A DNA stretch of 64,000 nucleotides from Paenibacillus sp. FSL R5-0623 (GCF_037974265.1 NZ_CP150233.1:4898001-4962000); one strand, 5' to 3'. Counted from the stretch's first letter, positions 18,589-28,313 are shown. Numbers and translations are program-made. Notes: a model not told the origin generated them from the sequence alone.

Positions 18589-19356
18589 TCAACGTGTACT
18601 CAGATAAGCGATGCCCAAACCACCCGTAACCGGGTTCTTATAGATTTCACAATCTACATCGAATACCTCACCAATCATCTCACGAGTCAATATATCCGCC
18701 GGTTTGCCATGGACCACAATCTGGCCCTTTTTCACCACATAGAGATAATCGCAATATTCTGCGGCGAGTTCAAGATCATGCAGCGCTGCCAATATGCCAA
18801 TGCCGAGTCCACGGACAATATTTAGAATCTGAAGCTGGTATTTGATGTCCAAATGGTTCGTCGGCTCGTCCAGGATCAGGAATTGGGGTTGCTGTGCCAG
18901 GACACGCGCCAGTACCACACGCTGTTTCTCTCCACCAGACAGAGACACGTAATTACGGTCTGCATGTCCAGTCAGATGTACTTTTTCCAAAGCCTGCTCC
19001 ACGATTTCATGATCCCGTTCATTATCCGTCTCCAGCATTTTTTTGTGCGGGGTACGACCCATCATGACCATCTCGCGCACCGTAAAATCAAAACTCAATT
19101 CATTAAACTGACCGACAACGCCCATATGTCTGGAAACAAGCTTTGGACTGGATTTGAGAATATCCGTATTATCCAGAAAAACCTTACCTTGCTGCGGTTT
19201 GATCACTTTATAAATGCTCTTGAGCAGCGTTGACTTGCCACAACCATTAGGCCCGATCAGTCCAACGAACTGTTTACCGTTCACCTGTAAAGAAATGTCC
19301 TTGATGATGTCCGTGTTCAGCACAGAGATGGATACATTTTCTACGTTCAGCTTCAT
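18589..19356 (-). CDS. Iron-chelate ABC transporter ATP-binding protein (FecE/FhuC type)
   Basis: A 255-residue ATPase that powers siderophore or haem import. Walker A GPNGCGKST (about 35-43), signature LSGGEKQR (about 140), Walker B ILDEPTNHLD (about 160) and the H-loop in ALHDLELA are all present. The start is the ATG at 19356 (MKLNVENVSI) with GGAGG nine bases upstream; an upstream extension in frame is spurious because it overlaps the permease gene. It begins 2 bp after the permease stop codon, so the two genes are translationally linked. Controlled with the operon by the Fur box at 20547. Confidence 0.95.
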   Translation of the reverse strand: MKLNVENVSISVLNTDIIKDISLQVNGKQFVGLIGPNGCGKSTLLKSIYKVIKPQQGKVFLDNTDILKSSPKLVSRHMGVVGQFNELSFDFTVREMVMMGRTPHKKMLETDNERDHEIVEQALEKVHLTGHADRNYVSLSGGEKQRVVLARVLAQQPQFLILDEPTNHLDIKYQLQILNIVRGLGIGILAALHDLELAAEYCDYLYVVKKGQIVVHGKPADILTREMIGEVFDVDCEIYKNPVTGGLGIAYLSTR

Positions 19357-19358
19357 GT

Positions 19359-20468
19359 TTAATTTCCTCCAAAACCGTAGCCTTTTTTGACCAGCATATA
19401 CATAAACATGGGTGCACCAATCATGGCTGTAATAATACCGATTGGCAACTCCACGCTGGATATGAGGGATCGTGCAATAACATCCGTCCAAGTCAGGAAA
19501 ATGGCTCCAAACAGCACGGATACAGGCATCACTTTACGATGGTCGGAACCCACCAGACCTCTCACAATATGCGGAATGATTAGTCCCACAAAGCCAACCA
19601 TGCCACAGCTAGCCACCATAACTCCTGTCACCAAAGCAGTTAACAGCATGTACAGTCTGCGATACACACTCAGATTAATGCCCAGCGTAACAGCTGCTTC
19701 ATCCCCCAACAACATCGTATTAAGAACTCTGGACTGTAAAAGGAAGAATAGAATCGCCACCAGCACAACGATACCCACGAGTGGAAGCTTGTTCCATCCG
19801 GAAGCCGCCAGGCTGCCCATGGTCCAGAATGTTACTGTTTTGATGCCTTCAGCATTGTTGGCAAAATAAATAATAAAGTTCGAAAAAGCGCTGCATAACG
19901 CGTTAATCACCATTCCGGCAAGCACCAGCTTGACCGACGTCATTTTCCCCCGAATCCCTGCCAAAGTCAGGACCAGTAAGGACGCACCCATCGCACCGGC
20001 AAAGGCCCAGAAAGCAACCCCCGTCTGACCAAGCCACCCAATCGCACCGAATCCAATGAGAATTGCAAAGGTTGCTCCAAGTGAAGCGCCTGATGATATA
20101 CCCAGTATGTAAGGATCAGCCAGCGGATTCTGCACAGCAGCCTGCATAACAGCACCGCACAGGGCCAAGCCTGCACCGATAAACATCGCCATCAGCACAC
20201 GCGGGAAACGAATCTGCCAAATGATATCGGTAAAGGAACCTGCCTCAATGGGTGTTGTCCCCCATTGAAATCCCGTTAATTTGGTTAAAAGAATACGATA
20301 TGACTCCGCCAGTGGAATACGAACCTGTCCAATGGAAACCGCGATCCCTACAGATATAATCGTAATCATGATTAAAGCTGCAATCAGTAAAGCAAACCCG
20401 GATTTACTATGAATAAGAGACTCTCTTTTCCCCATACGCTGTGTCTGAACCTGAATCGTCTGTGCCAT
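19359..20468 (-). CDS. Iron-chelate ABC transporter permease (FecCD family)
   Basis: A 369-residue permease with about nine to ten membrane segments. Family hallmarks include RFPRVLMAMFIGAGLALCGAVMQ (split about 90-112), NPLADPYILGISSGA, GFVGLIIPHIVR and PIGIITAMIGAPMF. Only one permease gene is present, so it should act as a homodimer. GGGGGAAGAG just upstream supports the ATG at 20468 (MAQTIQ) over two earlier in-frame codons. Divergent from the binding-protein gene across a Fur-controlled intergenic region. Confidence 0.95.
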   Translation of the reverse strand: MAQTIQVQTQRMGKRESLIHSKSGFALLIAALIMITIISVGIAVSIGQVRIPLAESYRILLTKLTGFQWGTTPIEAGSFTDIIWQIRFPRVLMAMFIGAGLALCGAVMQAAVQNPLADPYILGISSGASLGATFAILIGFGAIGWLGQTGVAFWAFAGAMGASLLVLTLAGIRGKMTSVKLVLAGMVINALCSAFSNFIIYFANNAEGIKTVTFWTMGSLAASGWNKLPLVGIVVLVAILFFLLQSRVLNTMLLGDEAAVTLGINLSVYRRLYMLLTALVTGVMVASCGMVGFVGLIIPHIVRGLVGSDHRKVMPVSVLFGAIFLTWTDVIARSLISSVELPIGIITAMIGAPMFMYMLVKKGYGFGGN

Positions 20469-20518
20469 CTCTTCCCCCATCAATTCGCGTAAAATGTAGA
20501 ACAAATTAAATTTAGCTA

Positions 20519-20561
20519 TTTACAATGTGTTTTCTGGGATTATAATTGAGAATGATTATCT
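20519..20561 (+). promoter_or_regulatory. Fur-regulated promoter of the ferric-chelate uptake genes
   Basis: TTTACA (20519-20524) and TATAAT (20541-20546) are 16 bp apart. Immediately after, TGAGAAT-G-ATTATCT (20547-20561) matches the Bacillus 7-1-7 Fur box TGATAAT-N-ATTATCA with one mismatch per arm. Bound Fur would cover the transcription start. The box may also serve the divergent permease/ATPase operon. Confidence 0.85.
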
Positions 20562-20601
20562 TTGTCAATTTAAAACACATCGAAAAGGGGTTCATCATTT
20601 A

Positions 20602-21681
20602 ATGAAATTCACATCCAGAACTATTGGCATCGCTGCTCTAAGTCTCCTGTTACTACTGCTTGCAGCCTGTTCGAATGCATCAACTTCTTCCCCTGCCGAA
20701 GAAACAACTTCAACAACTAACACGACAGAAACTTCAGCTTCTGCTGAGAATACAAATAAAACGACGTACCCGCTCACCATTGAGAATTTCACGATCTCGG
20801 GTGAGGGCGGCGAGTGGAAACCCAAAGTGCAAGTATTCGATAAAACACCTGAACGTGTTGTTGCGAATACCCAATCTGCGGCTGAGATGCTCATCAAATT
20901 AGGTCTGACCGATAAAATGGTTGGTGTTGCTGCTCTATACGGTTCCGTTACACCGGATGTGGCTGATGATTTCGCCCAAATTCCGGTATTGTCCAAGGAT
21001 TATGTAGGTAAAGAGCTGGTTGTAGGTGCAAGCCCGGATCTGGTACTCGGACGGGGCGACCTGTTCGCTGATGCAGACTGGGGCGTGGGTACCGTCGATG
21101 GATTGAATGACATGAATATCCGCACGTTTCTGCAAACGACGAATCACAAAGGCTCACTCGATAGCCTGTATAGTGATATTGCACAACTTGGGCAGATCTT
21201 CGATGTTCAAGAAAATGCCGCAACTTTCACGGAAAGTCTGAAGACACGTGTTGCAGCCATTAAGGCAAGTGTAGCCGATCAGCCTGATCATACTTTTGCT
21301 TATATCGTACCCGCTACGGAAGACACCATTACGGTAAGCAGCATGCAGAACGATACATATCAGCTCGATGCACTTGGCCTGCTGAAGCTGAAAAATACGT
21401 TTGATGGTGTGCAAGGTGAGGTAAGTGTTGAGCAACTGATCACAGCGAACCCGGACTACCTGCTCTTGTCCGCGTATGCCGGTTCACCGGATATCGATAA
21501 GCTAATTGAGAACCTGTATGCCAACCCTGCCCTGCAAAGTATGAACGCAATCAAAAACAAACAGATCTATGTCACAGATTTCAGCCAGTTCTGGGGTTAT
21601 GGATATCAAATTCTGGATGGTATTGAGAAAATGGGACAGGAAATGAAGCTAATCCAATCAAGTAATGACTTGAGCCAATGA
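20602..21681 (+). CDS. Iron-chelate ABC transporter substrate-binding lipoprotein (FecB/PeuB type)
   Basis: A 359-residue lipoprotein that captures the ferric chelate outside the cell. A signal peptide (MKFTSRTIGIAALSLLLLLL) ends in the lipobox LAAC, followed by a Ser/Thr-rich tether. The mature part has the helical-backbone-type fold pattern: RVVANTQSAAEMLIKLGL, ASPDLVLGR and a GYQILDGI C-terminus. The ligand cannot be named. The ATG at 20602 is chosen because the signal peptide starts there; GGGG lies 11 bases upstream. Divergent from the permease/ATPase pair. Confidence 0.93.
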   Translation: MKFTSRTIGIAALSLLLLLLAACSNASTSSPAEETTSTTNTTETSASAENTNKTTYPLTIENFTISGEGGEWKPKVQVFDKTPERVVANTQSAAEMLIKLGLTDKMVGVAALYGSVTPDVADDFAQIPVLSKDYVGKELVVGASPDLVLGRGDLFADADWGVGTVDGLNDMNIRTFLQTTNHKGSLDSLYSDIAQLGQIFDVQENAATFTESLKTRVAAIKASVADQPDHTFAYIVPATEDTITVSSMQNDTYQLDALGLLKLKNTFDGVQGEVSVEQLITANPDYLLLSAYAGSPDIDKLIENLYANPALQSMNAIKNKQIYVTDFSQFWGYGYQILDGIEKMGQEMKLIQSSNDLSQ

Positions 21682-21713
21682 GCAGGAGAAGACATTCTCA
21701 CTGCTCATTTTTC
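21678..21713 (+). terminator. Terminator of the binding-protein gene
   Basis: ATGAGCAG-GAGAA / TTCTC-ACTGCTCAT hairpin followed by T5, starting at the stop codon. Confidence 0.85.
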
Positions 21714-21884
21714 AGTTCACTTTAGAACATACTAAATTAACGGATAAACTCTCAAATTAAATTAAAAATCATGTTAAAACCTCCTTCTTACCTTTAATCC
21801 TGTATGCAAAAGTTTGATTTTTTCAGATAAGCTTATATGCATAGTTCTGGATAGGATTAAAATATAAGAAATGAGGTTTTATTC

Positions 21885-23090
21885 ATGACCGCTCCCACAT
21901 CCCTCCCAAACCAAAGGGAGATACCTTCCATATCTTCAAAACGCCTTCCGTGGGCTGGGCTTCTTGCATTAGCCATGGCGGGATTTATCTGCATCCTCAC
22001 TGAAAGCCTGCCTGCGGGACTGCTGCCGCAAATTGCAAAAGACTTGGGGATCACAGAAGCCCTCACAGGACAGTTGGTGACTCTTTATGCCATTGGATCA
22101 CTTGTTGCTGCTATTCCCTTGACTGCTGCTACACGCGGATGGAGACGCCGACCTCTTCTGCTGGTATGCATTAGCGGTTTTCTTGTCTTTAACACCGTTA
22201 CCGCCTTATCGTCAGATTATATCCTTACACTTGCTGCTCGTTTCATGGCGGGAGTCTCTGCGGGTGTGTTATGGGGAATGACAGCAGGTTATGCTCGTCG
22301 GATGGTTCCGGATTCGTTAAAAGGTAAAGCCATGGCTGTGGCTATGGTCGGCACTCCGGTAGCATTAGCCCTGGGTGTCCCAATCGGTAGTTTTCTCAGT
22401 TCTTATGTTGGCTGGCGCCTCATCTTCGCGTTTGTATCTCTTCTGACCGTAGCTTTAATCGTATGGGTTCTCTGGAAAATGCCGGATTTTGCCGGAGAGC
22501 CAGCTGGTGAACGCCTTCCGCTGCATAAGGTGTTTTTAATTCCGGGAGTTAGGCCTATTCTGTTTGTTGTTCTGGCCTGGATGCTTGCCCATAATATCCT
22601 ATATACCTATATTTCTCCCTACCTTACCCAGACCGTATTTGCTAACAGAGTAGACTTGGTTTTGCTCATTTTCGGTATTACTTCCATTGTTGGAATTTGG
22701 TTAACCGGAATGCTCATTGACCGATTTTTGAGGAAATTGGTTATCATTAGCTTGGCATCATTCGCTCTGGCCTCTGTCGTGATGGGAATCGCTACTCATC
22801 AACCTGTGATTATTATCCTTGGCGTCATGATCTGGGGACTTACGTTTGGCGGAGCCGCGACACTGTTACAGACTGCCATCGCTCAAGCCGGAGGCAAAAG
22901 CACAGATGTCGCTCAATCGATGCTGGTTACAGCATGGAATCTGGCGATTGGCGGAGGAGGCATCATCGGGGGCATCCTTCTTGAAGTATTTGGAGCAGGA
23001 TACCTTTCCGGGGCGCTGTTTATCTTGCTCATTCCTGCGTTGCTTGTAGCTATGCGGGCTTATAAATATGGATTTACCAGAGCAAATTAA
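21885..23090 (+). CDS. MFS transporter, DHA1 (AraJ/YdhP-like) efflux type
   Basis: A 401-residue protein with 12 predicted membrane segments. The motif between segments 2 and 3 is degenerate (LTAATRGWRRRP), and the LPAGLLPQIAKDLGITEALTGQLVTLYAIGSLVAA region (split about 43-78) is typical of sugar/drug-efflux members such as YdhP and AraJ. Substrate unknown. GAGG lies nine bases before the ATG. Compare the broken homologue of the same subfamily at 29664-30227. Confidence 0.9.
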   Translation: MTAPTSLPNQREIPSISSKRLPWAGLLALAMAGFICILTESLPAGLLPQIAKDLGITEALTGQLVTLYAIGSLVAAIPLTAATRGWRRRPLLLVCISGFLVFNTVTALSSDYILTLAARFMAGVSAGVLWGMTAGYARRMVPDSLKGKAMAVAMVGTPVALALGVPIGSFLSSYVGWRLIFAFVSLLTVALIVWVLWKMPDFAGEPAGERLPLHKVFLIPGVRPILFVVLAWMLAHNILYTYISPYLTQTVFANRVDLVLLIFGITSIVGIWLTGMLIDRFLRKLVIISLASFALASVVMGIATHQPVIIILGVMIWGLTFGGAATLLQTAIAQAGGKSTDVAQSMLVTAWNLAIGGGGIIGGILLEVFGAGYLSGALFILLIPALLVAMRAYKYGFTRAN

Positions 23091-23126
23091 CAGGAAGACA
23101 TTTTGCATGAGTTACACGCAGGAGAA

Positions 23127-23166
23127 AAGAGGAGTTCACTTGATGTGGACTCCTCTTCTGTTTTTC
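23127..23166. terminator. Bidirectional terminator between the MFS and Lrp genes
   Basis: AAGAGGAGTTCAC / GTGGACTCCTCTT is a 13-bp stem, with one mismatch, lying between convergent genes; T-rich tracts follow on the plus strand. Confidence 0.85.
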
Positions 23167-23184
23167 ATTTTAAAGACCAGAATC

Positions 23185-23637
23185 TTATTCTGCCTGTGCC
23201 AACAGATTTGGTCCTTCCACGAGATTCTTATGTGCAATTGGAGAAGACATGGTGATTAAAGTCATGTAAGTACCGTACGGATCACACTTGTTCTCAAACT
23301 CCTCGAGTCCCTGAATGGTGTCTGTGAGGATTTTCAGCAAGTAATTGTACTCCCCGCTTATCCGATAACATTCGACAACTTCAGGTGATGCACGACAGAA
23401 ATCCAGGAAAGGATAACAATCCCGAGTACGAAAAAGAACATAGGCTGTGCTTTGCTTGCCCAATTTGGAGGGGGAGATCACGGTTCGATATTCCTCGATG
23501 ATTCCCTTTTCTTCCATTCGTTTGACTCGTTCAGTAACGGCGGGCTGAGATAACCCCACCAATTTGCCTAGTTCGGTCATGGATAATCTCGCCTGATTCT
23601 CCAAGTGATACAGAATATGCCGATCTATTTCGTCCAT
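23185..23637 (-). CDS. Lrp/AsnC-family transcriptional regulator
   Basis: A 150-residue regulator: N-terminal winged helix (MDEIDRHILYHLENQARLS..., recognition helix LSQPAVTERVKRMEEKG about 29-45) and a C-terminal RAM ligand-binding domain (about 65-140, with the GEYNYLLKI segment). AAAGGAGTGG eight bases before the ATG at 23637 decides the start over an upstream codon. It is divergent from the serine-hydrolase gene, a likely target along with itself. The effector is probably an amino acid, which cannot be named. Confidence 0.92.
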   Translation of the reverse strand: MDEIDRHILYHLENQARLSMTELGKLVGLSQPAVTERVKRMEEKGIIEEYRTVISPSKLGKQSTAYVLFRTRDCYPFLDFCRASPEVVECYRISGEYNYLLKILTDTIQGLEEFENKCDPYGTYMTLITMSSPIAHKNLVEGPNLLAQAE

Positions 23638-23807
23638 GTGATCCACTCCTTTAAATACATAAGATATATTCATAAATTACCTTAAGTATATTCGCCAATT
23701 CATTATAATGCCTTTAACAAACCATGTATTACAAGATCAATCATTTATATAATAAACACAGTTATCACGAGAAATCAAATACATCAGTTGGTGAGAGGAA
23801 GATAAGC

Positions 23808-24992
23808 ATGAGAAAAAAAGACATGACGACATTGCATAATTATGTTGATGAAGCTATTGACCGCGCTCTAAGCGAAAAAAGAATCGTAGGAACAGTTGTA
23901 CAAGTTGCAGTAGGAGGGGAACTGGTATATATCCGGGCTGCTGGTTTCGCAGACAGGGAGCAAAAACGCACCATGTCGGAAAACGCTCTGTTTCGACTTG
24001 CTTCCGTAACCAAACCTATTGTCTCGACAGCAGCTCTGGCATTAATCTCACAAGGAAAGCTGAGTCTACATGATCCGGTGACCCGCTGGCTTCCTGCATT
24101 CCGGCCTAAACTTGCCAATGGTCAGGACGCTTTAATATCAGTACATCAGTTGATGACGCACACCGCAGGTTTGACATACCGTTTCTTCCAAGAAGATCAG
24201 GGAACCTATGAGCTTGCAGGAGTATCGGACGGAATGGATTGGTCTGAAATTAGTCTGGAGGAGAATTTGCAAAGGCTAGCTTCTGCTCCTCTTCTGTATG
24301 AGCCAGGCAACATGTGGAGATATTCCATTGCGACAGATGTACTTGGTGCCGTTATCGAAAAGGTAACTGGGATGTCACTACGAGAAGCTGTTCAAACGCT
24401 GGTTACTCATCCACTCCACATGACCGACACTGACTTTGTTGCGGTGGATTCGGATCGATTGACAGCCGCATACGCTAATGGTTCTGAAGAACCGCGTCTC
24501 CTTCATAATGAGTTGGAGCTGATTCCTTTTATTGAGGGTACTGCTGGCTTCCGACTGTCACCCAATCGTGCGAATCGTACTTCTGCTTACTTATCGGGCG
24601 GAGCGGGTATGGTTGGAAGTACCGGAGATTTTCTTACTTTACTTGAAGCATTGCGACAAGGAGGACAGCCTCTTCTTACAGAAGCCGTTGCGGCTGAGAT
24701 GTCTACCAATCAAATCGGGGATCTCGTGATGCCATACTGGCCGGGCAGAGGGTTTGGCCTTGGTTTTACAATACTTAAAGATCCTGTCGCAACCGGTACA
24801 CCAGAATCAGCGGGTACGTGGCGAATGGGTGGAACCTACGGTCATTCCTGGTTTGTTGATCCAAAAGAAGAACTTAGTGTTGCAGCATTCACCAACACGG
24901 CACTTGAAGGGATGTCGGGCCAGTATACCACCGATATCTGTGATGCCATCTACGCGAGCATTAGTGAAGGCAAAGAGGCTGCAAGAATTTAA
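23808..24992 (+). CDS. Beta-lactamase-fold serine hydrolase (class C / EstB-like)
   Basis: A 394-residue protein of the penicillin-binding/class C fold. The SxxK nucleophile motif is SVTK (about residue 65), the tyrosine motif is YSI in RYSIATDVLG (about 177), and the third motif is GTYGHSWF near the C-terminus. There is no signal peptide, so a cytoplasmic esterase or peptidase is more likely than a resistance enzyme. GAGAGGAAG before the ATG at 23808 fixes the start. Divergent from the Lrp gene. Confidence 0.9.
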   Translation: MRKKDMTTLHNYVDEAIDRALSEKRIVGTVVQVAVGGELVYIRAAGFADREQKRTMSENALFRLASVTKPIVSTAALALISQGKLSLHDPVTRWLPAFRPKLANGQDALISVHQLMTHTAGLTYRFFQEDQGTYELAGVSDGMDWSEISLEENLQRLASAPLLYEPGNMWRYSIATDVLGAVIEKVTGMSLREAVQTLVTHPLHMTDTDFVAVDSDRLTAAYANGSEEPRLLHNELELIPFIEGTAGFRLSPNRANRTSAYLSGGAGMVGSTGDFLTLLEALRQGGQPLLTEAVAAEMSTNQIGDLVMPYWPGRGFGLGFTILKDPVATGTPESAGTWRMGGTYGHSWFVDPKEELSVAAFTNTALEGMSGQYTTDICDAIYASISEGKEAARI

Positions 24993-25002
24993 ATACGAAT
25001 AA

Positions 25003-25030
25003 CCGCCCAATATCATTGGGCGGCTTTATT
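25003..25030 (+). terminator. Terminator between serine hydrolase and cycA
   Basis: CCGCCCAAT-ATC-ATTGGGCGG followed by CTTTATTTT; lies between convergent genes and may serve both. Confidence 0.9.
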
Positions 25031-25048
25031 TTGCAACGATGGTAAGAC

Positions 25049-26410
25049 CTACTGTCTGTTATTGCTCAAATTTCTCTTTTTGAAAAGATAGATCCCCGCA
25101 ACAAGGATGAACCACACCGGCGTGACAAACAGTGCAACACGCGTATCCTCGGCCAATGCCAATACCACTAGCACAAACGCCAGAAAAGCCAAAATCAAGT
25201 AGTTCGAGAACGGATATAGTGGCAACTTGAAGCGGCTGCGACTCGCCAGTTCCGGCTGAGTACGACGATATCTGAGATGACAGATCACCATGATGCCCCA
25301 TACAAAGATGAAACACACAGTCGACACGCTCGTGATCAGCGTAAATACGCCTTCTGGCATGATATAGTTCAGCACAATCGCGATCAAAATAACAATCGTG
25401 GAGAAAAACAGCGCATTGGAAGGGACCTTCCTCTTGTTCAGTCTTGCAAATGATTCAGGTGCGTTGTGATCCTTTGCCATGGAGAACACCATACGGCTTG
25501 TACTGAAAATGGCACTGTTACACGCTGACGCTGCGGACGTCAGTACCACGAAATTCACAATGCCGGCGGCAGCTGCAATACCCACAGCGGCAAACACTTG
25601 TACAAACGGACTTTCAGTAGGCACAATGGCGTTCCACGGGTAGATGCTCATAATAATCAGCAGTGCGCCAATATAGAAGAGCAGTACCCGGATCGGAATC
25701 TGGTTAATGGCTCTCGGAATAACCTTCTCTGGGTTCTCCGTTTCCCCCGCTGTCAGTCCCACCAGTTCCATGCCTACAAAGGCGAACACCACCATCTGGA
25801 ACGATATGATGAACCCATGCAGTCCATTCGGAAACCATCCCCCATGACTCCACAGATTGGTGAAACTCGCTGGACCTTGATCCGTGGTAAAACCTTTGAA
25901 TATCATATATAAACCAACAACAATGAGTGCCAGAATAGCCACGACCTTAATCAGGGCAAACCAGAATTCCATCTCCCCAAACAACTTGACCGTTGCCAAG
26001 TTCATGATTAATAAAATGACTAACGCAATTAACCCTGGCATCCACTGAGGTACATTTGGAAACCAAAACTGTGTATACAATCCAACGGCCGTAATATCAG
26101 CCATGGCAATGGAGATCCAGCAGAACCAATAGGTCCAGCCTGTAATAAATGCCGCCATATTTCCCAGGTAATCACGCACAAAATCGACAAAGGAATGATA
26201 CTGCAAGTTGCTTAACAGTAGCTCCCCCAATGCACGCATGATCAGGAACAATACAACACCCGTAATAATGTAGGCCAGCAAGATGGATGGCCCTGTTAGC
26301 TGGATCGTTTTGCCTGCTCCGAGAAACAGACCTGTACCGATCGCACCTCCGATCGCCATCAACTGCACATGTCGGTTCTTTAATCCCCTTGTTAACGTTT
26401 CTTGCTGCAT
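25049..26410 (-). CDS. cycA: D-serine/D-alanine/glycine:H+ symporter (CycA/AapA)
   Basis: A 453-residue APC-superfamily permease with 12 membrane segments. It matches E. coli CycA nearly throughout, for instance NRHVQLMAIGGAIGTGLFLG at the N-terminus, GWTYWFCWISIAMAD, FGEMEFWFALIKVVAI and NFVVLTSAASACNSAIFSTSR (split). It imports glycine, alanine and D-amino acids. The ATG at 26410 has GGTGG seven bases upstream. Sole gene of its transcription unit, convergent with the serine hydrolase. Confidence 0.95.
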   Translation of the reverse strand: MQQETLTRGLKNRHVQLMAIGGAIGTGLFLGAGKTIQLTGPSILLAYIITGVVLFLIMRALGELLLSNLQYHSFVDFVRDYLGNMAAFITGWTYWFCWISIAMADITAVGLYTQFWFPNVPQWMPGLIALVILLIMNLATVKLFGEMEFWFALIKVVAILALIVVGLYMIFKGFTTDQGPASFTNLWSHGGWFPNGLHGFIISFQMVVFAFVGMELVGLTAGETENPEKVIPRAINQIPIRVLLFYIGALLIIMSIYPWNAIVPTESPFVQVFAAVGIAAAAGIVNFVVLTSAASACNSAIFSTSRMVFSMAKDHNAPESFARLNKRKVPSNALFFSTIVILIAIVLNYIMPEGVFTLITSVSTVCFIFVWGIMVICHLRYRRTQPELASRSRFKLPLYPFSNYLILAFLAFVLVVLALAEDTRVALFVTPVWFILVAGIYLFKKRNLSNNRQ

Positions 26411-26657
26411 GATTCAACCACCACTCTCTTTCTGCAAATGCTCTCTACGATGCAAAATATTATTACTCATCATATAATAATCTGCTCAGAATACATATCC
26501 CTCATTTATATTTTTTTGCACAGCAAAAAGGCCACCTTTGTAAGAGATGACCTCTTGATATGCTCGTATTTCATGCCCTTTGATTTTATAAGCTTAAGTT
26601 GCATCCGATCCTTATTATCATCAGCCTATGTACATTCCTTTTTATTCCCATGCCATG

Positions 26658-26912
26658 TCACGCTGATAATACATATCTATAGAAGTATTTTAAAATAAAA
26701 GCCAAGCATAAAGCGGCAACAACTAAAAAGGTAATCGCTAATGAACGTTCATTTTTCCAGATTCGAATAGCATTAGCCACACTAATCATGAATAACGCAA
26801 CAAAGTTAATAACACTCGAATACGATTGAAACGAGTTGAAAACGATCATTATAAATCCTACGATCCAGATTAACAAAAACCACAGTGGAGTTTTCCGAAA
26901 AAGCTGCTTCAT
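26658..26912 (-). CDS. Small membrane protein of unknown function
   Basis: 84 residues with three hydrophobic segments (about 10-27, 33-50, 58-80). AAGGAG stands 10 bases before the ATG, which supports a real gene. I do not recognise the family. It is monocistronic between cycA and sigK. Confidence 0.7.
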   Translation of the reverse strand: MKQLFRKTPLWFLLIWIVGFIMIVFNSFQSYSSVINFVALFMISVANAIRIWKNERSLAITFLVVAALCLAFILKYFYRYVLSA

Positions 26913-27043
26913 TATGATGTACTCCTTATATATTAAATTAGTCTGTGTATAAGATATTCTTCAACAGAAATAAAATCCCTTTATTTAGGTTATAACCCCA
27001 AATAATTAATACAATCTAGATCCAATTTAAGTATCTTCACAGT

Positions 27044-27072
27044 AAAAAGGGCTCCGATAAAGGCGCCCTCTG
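27044..27072 (-). terminator. Terminator of sigK
   Basis: AGGGC-CC / GG-GCCCT stem followed on the minus strand by TTTTTA, 14 bp beyond the stop codon. Confidence 0.85.
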
Positions 27073-27085
27073 ATCTGTTCAACAA

Positions 27086-27784
27086 CTACTTTTGCTTATA
27101 AAACTCATGATACAATTTCATTAACGCCCGCTTCTCAATCCGTGATACATAAGAACGTGAGATGCCCAGTTCCTTCGCAATTTCACGTTGAGTTCGTTCC
27201 TCTCCGCCTGCTTCTAGGCCAAATCGACCGATCACAACTTCCTTCTCCCGATCATCCAGGATGTCGAGATTGCGATAAATTTTGCTTTTTTCAATCTTGA
27301 GCTGCACTTTATCTACAACGTCGTCGGCTTCTGTTCCGAGGATATCGATTAGCGTAATTTCGTTGCCTTCTTTATCCGTACCGATGGGATCATGCAGGGA
27401 TACGTCTTTGCGTGTTTTCTTCAGGGAACGCAGATGCATAAGTATCTCGTTTTCAATACATCTCGCCGCAAATGTGGCAAGCTTCGTACCTTTGCCTTGT
27501 TGAAAACTTTCGATGGCTTTGATCAAACCAATGGTTCCGATGGAAATCAGATCCTCCTGATCTTCACCCGTATTATCGAACTTCTTGACGATATGCGCGA
27601 CGAGGCGCAGATTGTGTTCAATGAGCAGATTGCGAGAGTGAGCATTGCCTTCAGCCATAAGGCGCAAATGTTTGGCTTCATCACCCTCAGCCAGTGGCTG
27701 GGGGAACGCATTATTTTTGACATACGAGACGAGTAACGTTAACTCTTTAATGAATAGAGCAATTGCGGTAAACAATCCGGGCAC
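27086..27784 (-). CDS. sigK: RNA polymerase sporulation sigma factor SigK (pro-sigma-K)
   Basis: Late mother-cell sigma factor that drives coat and spore-surface genes. It is 232 residues with region 2 ([30 protein letters not shown], split about 57-86) and region 4 ([23 protein letters not shown], about 198-220). The GTG at 27784 is chosen over the GTG three codons earlier because AGGAGG is 8 bases upstream. It also gives a pro-sequence of exactly 20 residues ending ...LLVS before Tyr21, where SpoIVFB cleaves in B. subtilis. The gene is not interrupted by a skin-type element. It probably acts on the collagen-like genes at 58.5-60 kb. Confidence 0.97.
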   Translation of the reverse strand: MPGLFTAIALFIKELTLLVSYVKNNAFPQPLAEGDEAKHLRLMAEGNAHSRNLLIEHNLRLVAHIVKKFDNTGEDQEDLISIGTIGLIKAIESFQQGKGTKLATFAARCIENEILMHLRSLKKTRKDVSLHDPIGTDKEGNEITLIDILGTEADDVVDKVQLKIEKSKIYRNLDILDDREKEVVIGRFGLEAGGEERTQREIAKELGISRSYVSRIEKRALMKLYHEFYKQK

Positions 27785-27914
27785 AGATGACACCTCCTGC
27801 AGTTTTACAACGATCTGGCCTGAGTACGTGTGGGAACAGGGTCGATCTATTGTATGTAGGCAGAGGCCCAGAAGTGCACGTACACTTGAAAAAGGGGATG
27901 ACCTTGCGAAGATT

Positions 27915-28094
27915 TCACAGACTCACAGAAACAATGGAGCCCACCTGCTGAAGCAGGAGAAATTCTTTTTCCACACTTTCGATAAAATATGTTTTCTCAC
28001 CAAATATAACGACATCGTTCTCCGTTAAGGGAACCTCGCTTTTGAAATAAATCACATTGTCAGTTTCCCGGAATGCACCTTTGTAATAGAACAT
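27915..28094 (-). CDS. Small protein of unknown function (59 aa)
   Basis: Starts [23 protein letters not shown] eight bases before the ATG at 28094 supports this start over longer in-frame versions. It looks like a small all-beta domain ([20 protein letters not shown]). No family recognised. Same strand as sigK, 130 bp upstream of it. Confidence 0.65.
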   Translation of the reverse strand: MFYYKGAFRETDNVIYFKSEVPLTENDVVIFGEKTYFIESVEKEFLLLQQVGSIVSVSL

Positions 28095-28216
28095 CCTATT
28101 TCTCTCCTTCATGTATCTACCTATGTAATTAACTACCCGCTCCATGTGGATCTGCTTCCTTCATGCTAACATATTCTCTCTCACTCATCATGTCATATTC
28201 GCACACTAACCAACAT

Positions 28217-28251
28217 AAAGCCCCAGCCCTGTGCAGAACAGAACTGAGGCT
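28217..28251 (-). terminator. Possible terminator of the secreted esterase gene
   Basis: GCCTCAG / CTGGGGC stem on the minus strand with a short TTTATG tract, about 60 bp past the stop codon. Confidence 0.5.
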
Positions 28252-28313
28252 GCATATCGATATGAATTCCTGTTTCTCCTGTCGATTGCTTCAAGAAACT
28301 AATTCAAATTAAA

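Noticed and set aside
27086-27784. Interruption of sigK by a skin-type element
   Set aside because: The gene is continuous from pro-sequence to C-terminus.
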